Source: Firmicutes bacterium UBA5449
GTDB lineage: Bacteria > Bacillota > SHA-98 > UBA4971
Direction of reading: 5' to 3'
Length of the DNA: 12,790 bases
NCBI GenBank assembly: GCA_002424305.1
Contig: DIQZ01000038.1
Coordinates: 71,777-84,566, forward strand
In this document: positions 7,420-12,790 of the stretch, piece by piece
Layout: each line of letters starts with the position of its first letter
Position numbering within the stretch: position 1 is the stretch's first letter
Notes under the pieces: model-generated
The model's input: the letters and a program-made list of their open reading frames with translations, nothing else
Databases searched by the model: none
What the model was told of the DNA's origin: nothing
Position numbers and translations under genes: made by a program

Positions 7420-7869
7420 ATGAGAGCTATAGTCCAAAGAGTAAAATCTGCTAAAGTAACAGTCCAGGACAAGATAGTTGGGGAGATCGGACCCGGGCTT
7501 GTGGTTTTCCTAGGGGTCGGAGAAGACGATACCGAAGATGATTTGAGCTACCTTGTTGATAAGGTCACCAATCTTCGGATCTTCGAAGATGATGACGGAA
7601 AGATGAATCTTTCTGTTATGCGATTGGGCCTGCAAGTGCTAGTAGTCTCCCAGTTCACCCTGTGGGGCGATTGTCGCAAAGGCAGACGTCCCAGCTTCAG
7701 CCATGCTGCTCCCCCCGAGAAAGCCGTTGAAATGTATGAGGATTACGTCACGAGGCTTAGGGGGACCGGTCTTAGAGTAGAGACCGGAGAATTCCAAGCT
7801 ATGATGACTGTGTCAGTAGAGAATGATGGTCCAGTCACTATACTGCTTGACAGCAGCAAGTTATTCTGA
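7420..7869 (+). CDS. dtd: D-aminoacyl-tRNA deacylase
   Basis: Dtd hydrolyses D-amino acids (and glycine wrongly put on tRNA-Ala) from tRNA in the cytoplasm, so they do not enter proteins. The 149-residue length is standard. The start MRAIVQRV is the family's usual N-terminus. The active-site motif SQFTL (77-81) is followed by the Gly-Asp-Cys-Arg-Lys-Gly-Arg-Arg-Pro-Ser-Phe stretch, and the second motif NDGPVT, with the Gly-cisPro pair that enforces chirality, lies near the C-terminus. GAGG lies five bases before the ATG. The gene sits 35 bases after rel and probably shares its promoter. No defect is seen. Confidence 0.97.
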   Translation: MRAIVQRVKSAKVTVQDKIVGEIGPGLVVFLGVGEDDTEDDLSYLVDKVTNLRIFEDDDGKMNLSVMRLGLQVLVVSQFTLWGDCRKGRRPSFSHAAPPEKAVEMYEDYVTRLRGTGLRVETGEFQAMMTVSVENDGPVTILLDSSKLF

Positions 7870-7888
7870 ATTACCGGTCGTGTGACAA

Positions 7889-7906
7889 TAGGGCGGGCTC
7901 ACCCTA
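7889..7906 (+). repeat. Short hairpin after dtd
   Basis: TAGGG (7889-7893) and CCCTA (7902-7906) can pair around an 8-base loop, 19 bases after the dtd stop. No T-run follows, so it is not a standard terminator. The rest of the 178-base gap holds a promoter (next entry) and nothing else I can support. Confidence 0.25.
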
Positions 7907-7981
7907 ACCGCCGCACGTTTGGCCTGTGTTGTGGTATGGTATTGCTATACAGAGCTGCATACATCAGTGCCTGTCACGAAC

Positions 7982-8011
7982 TTGATATTGGAGAAAGTCA
8001 CCCGCTATGAT
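7982..8011 (+). promoter_or_regulatory. Likely sigma-A promoter for the MBL hydrolase gene
   Basis: TTGATA (7982-7987) and TATGAT (8006-8011) each match 5 of 6 consensus bases and are 18 bases apart. Transcription would start near 8018, about 30 bases before the ATG at 8048. This position argues against the longer reading frame that begins at 7919. Confidence 0.6.
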
Positions 8012-8047
8012 TACTGCGAGGCGTACTGGAAAGGGGTTAGTACATTA

Positions 8048-8674
8048 ATGATAATTAGAACAGTGCGTGTCGGAGCATTCGAGACCAATTGCTATATTGT
8101 CGGATGTGAACAGTCAAAGGAAGCTATAGTCATTGATCCGGGAGACGAACCGGATCTAATTTTAAGGCAGTTGAATGCAGCCGGCCTCACATGTAAGATA
8201 ATTGTGAATACCCACGGACATGTAGATCACACTGCCGCAAATAGAGCGTTGACAGAAGCTACAGGAGCTATTATTGCTATAGGCAAGGCAGATACATTGT
8301 CGCTTGAAGATCCCACACGTAATCTTTCACCGGCTTTCAGTCGTTTTGCTAAAGACAAAACAAGTCCGCCTGCGGACTTGCCCCTTGCTGAAGGTGATAT
8401 ATTATGTTCAGGTAGCGTATGTCTTGAGGTGCTACACACACCCGGCCATACGCCTGGCAGTATCTCGCTGCTTGGCGAAGGCGCAGTGTTTTCAGGAGAT
8501 ACCATTTTTGCCTCAGGAGGAATCGGGCGTACAGATTTTCCGGGTGGATCTTACGAAGACCTTATGAAGACTATTAAAGAGAAACTTCTCGTTCTTCCTG
8601 ATGAAACCATAGTTTACCCGGGTCACGGCCCTTCAACCACCATTAGCCGGGAGCGTGCATACTTGAGCCGTTGA
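8048..8674 (+). CDS. Metallo-beta-lactamase-fold hydrolase, glyoxalase II-like
   Basis: The 208-residue protein from ATG 8048 belongs to the hydroxyacylglutathione hydrolase-like branch of the metallo-beta-lactamase superfamily. All metal ligands are visible: HGHVDH (56-61), His134 in HTPGHTPGS, Asp151 in SGDTIF and His193 in PGHG. The N-terminus (MIIRTVRVGAFETNCYIV) is the family's usual start. An in-frame TTG at 7919 would add 43 residues rich in Cys, Tyr and Val with no family match; the promoter at 7982-8011 and GGAAAGGGG (8028-8036) support 8048. It lacks the longer C-terminal region of classical GloB. Members of this group hydrolyse thioesters, but the natural substrate in Firmicutes is mostly unknown. 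The gene commonly sits between dtd/rel and hisS in this phylum, which is synteny rather than proof of a shared job. Confidence 0.93.
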   Translation: MIIRTVRVGAFETNCYIVGCEQSKEAIVIDPGDEPDLILRQLNAAGLTCKIIVNTHGHVDHTAANRALTEATGAIIAIGKADTLSLEDPTRNLSPAFSRFAKDKTSPPADLPLAEGDILCSGSVCLEVLHTPGHTPGSISLLGEGAVFSGDTIFASGGIGRTDFPGGSYEDLMKTIKEKLLVLPDETIVYPGHGPSTTISRERAYLSR

Positions 8675-8700
8675 CAACCACTTAGAAAGTGAATTAGAAT
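8671..8700 (+). promoter_or_regulatory. Strong sigma-A-like promoter for the SurA-TPR/hisS/aspS operon
   Basis: A perfect -35 box TTGACA (8671-8676) overlaps the stop codon of the hydrolase gene, and TAGAAT (8695-8700, 5 of 6) follows after 18 bases. This is the best promoter match in the window. Transcription would start near 8707, leaving a leader of under 30 bases, too short for a T-box or riboswitch. Confidence 0.7.
8679..8691 (+). repeat. Inverted repeat in the promoter spacer
   Basis: CACTT (8679-8683) and AAGTG (8687-8691) form a perfect pair around AGA, exactly between the -35 and -10 boxes. It may be an operator half-site pair; five bases are few enough to occur by chance. Confidence 0.3.
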
Positions 8701-8720
8701 CACAACATAGCGTTGAAGAT

Positions 8721-8728
8721 GGGGGGAG
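8721..8728 (+). promoter_or_regulatory. Shine-Dalgarno site that favours the TTG start at 8735
   Basis: GGGGGGAG directly touches the ATG at 8729, with no spacer, so it cannot serve that start well. It lies six bases before the in-frame TTG at 8735, a normal distance. Confidence 0.5.
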
Positions 8729-8734
8729 ATGCCC

Positions 8735-9871
8735 TTGTTTAGGGGCTTTCGCACAAAAAGAGGTTCAAGGACTATAAAGATTATTGTTGTCGTGTTGGCT
8801 ATTGCCTTCGTAGGAGGGCTGTTATATACAGGCTCAGTATTTATCAGAGAGCCCGGCGGAGACGGCTACGGAGTAATCGCCACTGTTAACAAGAAGCCTA
8901 TAACCAGGGAAGCCTTTGAGCAAGGGTACAGAAACGCGCTTCTTGCTGAGTACGAATACACCGGAAGGGTGCTCCCTGAGACCATCGGACCTATCCGTGC
9001 TTCCATTTTAGATCAGTTTATCGATACTGCATTGATTACCGAGGCTGCGGAAAAAGCGAAGATACGTGTTCCGTCAAAAGAGGTTGATGCAGAGCTTAAG
9101 TTGCAAGAAGAGGCTTTTCCCAGCACTGAAGCATTCCGCGATGCACTTGCGGCAAACAATCTTACAGTATCTCAATTCAAGAGCTTAATAAAGGACCGCT
9201 TAACAATCCAGAAGCTGTTCGCCCAGGTTCAAGAAGGGGTTACAGTATCTGAAGATGAGGTTCGGAAGGCTTATACGAATGAAACAGGTGAGCCTGCTGA
9301 GGGGGAAGAATTTGACGAGGCGCGCTCCGAAATTGAAGCAAGACTAAGAACAGCAGCCCAGCAAGACGCGCTTTCTCATTGGCTTGAAGGGCTTCGAAAT
9401 GATGCAAGCATTGATCTCCGTGACGCTGAGCTAAGGGCCCTCAAGAACATTCAAGAAGGAGACTATGATGAGGCTATTGCTGAATATGATTCAGCAATAA
9501 CACTGGACCCGGAAAATGCCTATCTGTATGTAGGGGTTGCCCAGGCGCACATGGCCAAGGACGACTTACAACAATCTACTGAAGCTTTGAAAGAGGCTGC
9601 TAGATTGAGACCTGAGGATCCCTACATGAGACTTCTCTTGGGGTTAGCATATAGAGATGGGGATTCATCTGAACTTGCTGTAAGTGAATTCAAGGCTGCT
9701 TCAGAACACGGCGGACTTGATATTCTACTTCATGTCCGCCTGGAATCTCTCCTAAAGAGCGTAGGCAGTGAAGAAGATGTCAAGAAACAGCAAGACAAGA
9801 TTGAAGAAATTAGACAACTCCTGGAGAAGCGAGATGATGCTATCAGCTCTCAGGATCAGGCTGACAACTAA
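8735..9871 (+). CDS. Membrane-anchored SurA-like chaperone with TPR repeats, no parvulin domain
   Basis: The protein has 378 residues from TTG 8735 (380 from ATG 8729). A basic start (KRGSRTIK) and one hydrophobic helix (about 13-35) without a lipobox Cys indicate a signal anchor, with the rest outside the membrane. Residues about 45-175 match the SurA/PrsA/PpiD N-terminal chaperone domain: it begins with VATVNKKPITREAF, then LDQFIDTALITEAA and SEDEVRKAY. In SurA-type proteins a parvulin domain normally follows. Here a short acidic linker (about 183-193) leads straight to the closing helix that completes the chaperone fold (195-228). Then come two to three TPR units (about 230-345; the clearest is GDYDEAIAEYDSAITLDPENA) and a charged helical tail. 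Inference: a holdase that binds unfolded exported proteins and uses TPRs for partner binding, with no prolyl isomerase activity. The stop overlaps the hisS Shine-Dalgarno site. Confidence 0.82.
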   Translation: MFRGFRTKRGSRTIKIIVVVLAIAFVGGLLYTGSVFIREPGGDGYGVIATVNKKPITREAFEQGYRNALLAEYEYTGRVLPETIGPIRASILDQFIDTALITEAAEKAKIRVPSKEVDAELKLQEEAFPSTEAFRDALAANNLTVSQFKSLIKDRLTIQKLFAQVQEGVTVSEDEVRKAYTNETGEPAEGEEFDEARSEIEARLRTAAQQDALSHWLEGLRNDASIDLRDAELRALKNIQEGDYDEAIAEYDSAITLDPENAYLYVGVAQAHMAKDDLQQSTEALKEAARLRPEDPYMRLLLGLAYRDGDSSELAVSEFKAASEHGGLDILLHVRLESLLKSVGSEEDVKKQQDKIEEIRQLLEKRDDAISSQDQADN

Positions 9872-9876
9872 GGAGG
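9869..9876 (+). promoter_or_regulatory. hisS Shine-Dalgarno site overlapping the upstream stop codon
   Basis: TAAGGAGG includes the TAA stop of the SurA-TPR gene and ends seven bases before the hisS ATG. This indicates cotranscription and likely translational coupling. Confidence 0.75.
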
Positions 9877-9883
9877 CACATCC

Positions 9884-11161
9884 ATGACATTCATCAGAGC
9901 GCCCAGAGGAACAATAGACGTATTTCCTGAGAGGCCGGAGATATGGCAACGACTGGAGGAGACGGTGAGGTCAGTATGTCGTAATGCGGGGTACACTGAG
10001 ATCAGAACTCCTGTTTTCGAACATACAGAGCTTTTTCAAAGGGGTGTAGGCGAAGGCACTGATATTGTTGAGAAGGAAATGTACACTTTTCTTGACAAAG
10101 GTGAACGCAGTATTACTTTGCGTCCTGAGGGCACAGCCCCGGTTGTCAGGGCCTACCTTGAACACAAAATGTGGGCAGGGCCACAACCTGTCAAGGTTTA
10201 CTACATCGGGCCTATGTTTCGGTATGAACGCCCCCAGTTAGGGAGGCTCAGGCAACATACTCAGTTTGGAGTTGAAGCGCTGGGCTCATCTGACCCTGCG
10301 TTGGACGCAGACGTTATCTCTGTACTCATCAGCGTTTACCAAAGCCTGGGATTAGAAGGCTTTGTTGTGCGTTTAAATAGTATCGGCTGCTCAGTGTGCA
10401 GGCCTCGTTATAAAGAAAATCTCATAAATCTGCTTTCCAAAGATGTAGACGAACTTTGCTCTGATTGCAGGAGGAGACTTGAGCGCAATCCCCTGCGAGT
10501 TTTGGATTGCAAGAATGAGCGGTGTAAAGAACTGGCTAAGAAGCTTCCTCCCATATTCGATCACCTCTGTGAAGATTGCGCCAGGCATTTCAGGGGAGTC
10601 ACGAAACACCTGGAAGCCCTGGGTTTAGTGTATAAGCTTGACCCAACTATTGTCAGGGGACTGGACTACTACACCAAGACTGTTTTTGAGATAATTCACT
10701 CAGGCCTTGGAGCACAGGATGCACTTGGCGGCGGCGGAAGGTATGATGGCCTGGCAGAAGAACTTGGTGGGACTGCAACGCCCGGCGTAGGGTTTGCTGC
10801 AGGAATAGAGCGAGCTGTACAGGTCTTATCAGATGCAGCAGGTGAAGCATGCGAAGATGCAAGTAACATTGATGTGTTTATTGCCGCAATGGGTGATGAA
10901 TCCAAGCTTCAAGCATTTCGAATAACCCACGCATTACGCAAGAAAGGCGTATCTAGTGACATCGACTACCTAGACAGAAGCTTAAGAGCTCAAATGAAGT
11001 ACGCCAATAAGCAAAATGTCAAGACTGTTGTGATTATTGGTGAAGACGAGCTTGCAGGCGACTATGCTATAGTAAGAGACATGGCAACCGGGGAGCAAAC
11101 TCAAGTTCCCTTCGGGAATCTAATTCAGGTTTTAGCACAGAATACAACCCTTTTGAGATAA
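9884..11161 (+). CDS. hisS: Histidyl-tRNA synthetase
   Basis: HisRS is a class II enzyme that attaches histidine to tRNA-His in the cytoplasm. Its 425 residues are the usual bacterial length. Seen: the N-terminal APRGTIDVFP, motif 1 near 40-60, RPEGTAPVVRAY (80-91), motif 2 with Arg113 in FRYERPQ, the HisA segment LDPTIVRGLDYYT (252-264, Arg258), the HisB segment GGGGRYDGL (282-290) and motif 3 GVGFAAGIER (301-310). The C-terminal anticodon-binding domain covers about 328-420. The insertion domain contains eight cysteines in four pairs: 169/172, 192/195, 209/214 and 229/232. A variant of this pattern is common in Firmicutes and thermophile HisRS and may bind zinc. hisS is usually near aspS in Firmicutes, as here (27 bases apart). 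No T-box lies in front of it. Confidence 0.97.
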   Translation: MTFIRAPRGTIDVFPERPEIWQRLEETVRSVCRNAGYTEIRTPVFEHTELFQRGVGEGTDIVEKEMYTFLDKGERSITLRPEGTAPVVRAYLEHKMWAGPQPVKVYYIGPMFRYERPQLGRLRQHTQFGVEALGSSDPALDADVISVLISVYQSLGLEGFVVRLNSIGCSVCRPRYKENLINLLSKDVDELCSDCRRRLERNPLRVLDCKNERCKELAKKLPPIFDHLCEDCARHFRGVTKHLEALGLVYKLDPTIVRGLDYYTKTVFEIIHSGLGAQDALGGGGRYDGLAEELGGTATPGVGFAAGIERAVQVLSDAAGEACEDASNIDVFIAAMGDESKLQAFRITHALRKKGVSSDIDYLDRSLRAQMKYANKQNVKTVVIIGEDELAGDYAIVRDMATGEQTQVPFGNLIQVLAQNTTLLR

Positions 11162-11188
11162 TCCAAGCTATAGAGAGAAGTGAGTAAT

Positions 11189-12790
11189 ATGCAGAAAAAA
11201 AGGACTCATATGGTGGGGGAGCTTGCAGATGAAGCTCTAATAGGAGAAGAAGTTGTTCTTACAGGCTGGGTTGGGAGGAGAAGAGACCTTGGAGGTCTCA
11301 TATTTATTGACCTTCGAGATCGCTCAGGTATTATCCAGGTGGTTTTTAACCCTGAAGCCTGTCCGGATGCTCATACAATAGCCGAGAAGCTCAGTTCAGA
11401 GGATGTAGTATGTGTCTCCGGAGTGGTCGTGCAGCGTCCACCCGGTGCAGTGAACCCTTCACTTCCCACCGGCAGGGTTGATGTTGCAGCCGAATTTCTG
11501 GAGGTACTGTCTAAGTCGAAAACCCCGCCTTTTTATATTACCGAAAACTTGGACGTTGACGAACTTCTGAGGCTCAAATATCGATATCTCGATCTTCGTA
11601 GGCCGGATATGCAGAAGAGTTTCATTTTCCGTCATCGTCTGACTATGGCTATAAGGAATTTCTTGGATTCAAAGGGTTTTATTGAGGTAGAAACACCAAT
11701 GTTCATAAAGAGCACTCCGGAAGGGGCTCGTGACTATGTTGTACCCAGCCGAGTGAATCCGGGTCGGTTTTTTGCACTTCCGCAATCTCCTCAGCTTTTC
11801 AAGCAACTGTTGATGGTAGCGGGGTTTGATAGGTACTTTCAACTTGCGCGCTGCTTTCGCGATGAAGACTTGCGTGCTGACAGGCAACCTGAGTTTACAC
11901 AAATCGATATTGAAATGTCTTTTGTCACCAGAGACGATGTGCTTGACCTTGTAGAAGCTATGATGGCAGACTGCATTGAGGAAACTTTGGGGATATCAGT
12001 GGCAAGGCCCTTTTTCAGAATGTCCTATGCTGAAGCTATGGAGCGATATGGTTCGGACAAGCCTGACATGAGATTCGGCATGGAAATTGTCGATATTGGA
12101 GATGTTGTTAAGAACTGCGGTTTTCGTGTTTTCCGAAGCGCCATTGAAGATGGGGGCAAGGTATCTGCCATAGTGGGGCAGGGGTGCAGTGAGTTCTCCA
12201 GGCAGCAAATCAGGGCTCTCGAAGACCTAGTGAAAGACTTTGGCGCAGCAGGTCTTATGTCAATAGCCGTTTCAAACGGGGAAGACGGGGAGCCGAGCCT
12301 CAATTCTCAATTAACGAAATTCCTCACAAGAGAAGAACTTCAGAAAATCGTGGAAGTTACAGGTGCCGGGGATGGGGATCTCATCTTAATTGTGGCAGGT
12401 CCTAAGAACATAGTCTTGGAATCTCTCGGTCGGTTAAGATTGCATCTTGGAGCGGAGCTTGACCTGATTCCCGAAGACTGCATGGCTTTTCTCTGGGTTA
12501 CTGAATTTCCTCTGTTTGAATTCAGCGAGGAAGAAGACAGAATAGTCGCTGTCCACCATCCATTTACATCTCCTCTGGAAGAAGACATTGACCTGATGGA
12601 GAAAGACCCTCTAAGTGTCAGAGCCAATATATACGATCTTGTTCTAAACGGTGTGGAGCTTGGTAGTGGGAGCATACGCATACACAGGCGAGATGTGCAA
12701 GAAAGACTGTTCAGAGCCTTAGGGCTTAGCGAAGACGAGGCTCGAGAGAAATTCGGATTTCTTCTTGAGGCGTTTGAGTATGGAGCACCT
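11189..12790 (+). CDS. aspS: Aspartyl-tRNA synthetase, 3' end cut by the window
   Basis: The frame stays open from ATG 11189 to the last base, giving 534 codons. The full enzyme has about 590, so roughly 55-60 residues including motif 3 are missing. AspRS is class II and charges tRNA-Asp. Seen: the OB-fold anticodon-binding domain (about 1-105; GWVGRRRDLGGLIFIDLRDR), KYRYLDLRRP (130-139), the GFIEVETP motif 1 region, PTPEGARDY-like STPEGARDY (175-183), FALPQSPQLFKQLLM (195-209) and motif 2, FRDEDLRADRQPEF (223-236). The GAD insertion typical of bacterial AspRS lies at about 285-425. NGVELGSGSIRIH (487-499) follows. The start RTHMVGEL matches the family N-terminus. Leu34 agrees with discriminating E. 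coli AspRS, while Gly86 agrees with the nondiscriminating Pseudomonas enzyme, so specificity is uncertain. Confidence 0.97.
   Translation, partial: MQKKRTHMVGELADEALIGEEVVLTGWVGRRRDLGGLIFIDLRDRSGIIQVVFNPEACPDAHTIAEKLSSEDVVCVSGVVVQRPPGAVNPSLPTGRVDVAAEFLEVLSKSKTPPFYITENLDVDELLRLKYRYLDLRRPDMQKSFIFRHRLTMAIRNFLDSKGFIEVETPMFIKSTPEGARDYVVPSRVNPGRFFALPQSPQLFKQLLMVAGFDRYFQLARCFRDEDLRADRQPEFTQIDIEMSFVTRDDVLDLVEAMMADCIEETLGISVARPFFRMSYAEAMERYGSDKPDMRFGMEIVDIGDVVKNCGFRVFRSAIEDGGKVSAIVGQGCSEFSRQQIRALEDLVKDFGAAGLMSIAVSNGEDGEPSLNSQLTKFLTREELQKIVEVTGAGDGDLILIVAGPKNIVLESLGRLRLHLGAELDLIPEDCMAFLWVTEFPLFEFSEEEDRIVAVHHPFTSPLEEDIDLMEKDPLSVRANIYDLVLNGVELGSGSIRIHRRDVQERLFRALGLSEDEAREKFGFLLEAFEYGAP

Noticed and set aside
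7889..7906. Intrinsic terminator after dtd
   Set aside because: The stem is only five pairs and is followed by a C/G-rich stretch rather than a T-run.
7919..8047. 43-residue N-terminal extension of the MBL hydrolase
   Set aside because: The extra residues have no family character, and a good promoter (7982-8011) lies inside them.
8675..9883. T-box leader for the hisS-aspS operon
   Set aside because: The leader before the SurA-TPR gene is under 30 bases and the gap before hisS is 12; no T-box core sequence is present.

Overview
The window reads as a housekeeping segment of a bacterial chromosome, most likely from the Firmicutes (Bacillota), near the Clostridia. The main reason is gene order: a LapA-type membrane protein, recJ, rel, dtd, a glyoxalase II-like hydrolase, hisS and aspS follow one another on the plus strand, a neighbourhood typical of that phylum. 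Purine-rich Shine-Dalgarno sequences and TTG starts fit the same picture. A species cannot be named from the sequence alone.

Layout. (1) 1-2780: a 5'-truncated AAA+ ATPase of the magnesium-chelatase I / MoxR type, overlapping by 4 bases a protein with a C-terminal von Willebrand A (VWA) domain. (2) 2869-5104: a small LapA-like membrane protein and the single-strand exonuclease RecJ, 37 bases apart. (3) 5198-7869: the (p)ppGpp enzyme Rel and the D-aminoacyl-tRNA deacylase Dtd, behind a likely promoter with a perfect -10 box. (4) 8048-8674: a metallo-beta-lactamase-fold hydrolase with its own promoter. (5) 8735-12790: a membrane-anchored SurA-like chaperone without a parvulin domain but with TPR repeats, then hisS and the 5' part of aspS (cut by the window end), behind the best promoter of the window.

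How the genes fit. Rel, Dtd, HisRS and AspRS all concern aminoacyl-tRNA supply and quality: two enzymes charge tRNA, one removes D-amino acids wrongly attached to tRNA, and Rel senses uncharged tRNA on ribosomes. RecJ is a repair nuclease that often travels with this cluster. The ATPase/VWA pair and the SurA-TPR protein are the accessory parts.

No RNA gene, T-box, CRISPR array, insertion sequence or convincing intrinsic terminator was seen. All genes are on the plus strand. The longest gap between genes is 178 bases (7870-8047). The most interesting items are the ATPase/VWA pair, with its large unrecognised N-terminal region, and the parvulin-less SurA-TPR fusion in an aminoacyl-tRNA synthetase operon. 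Neither can be called a new system from sequence reading alone.
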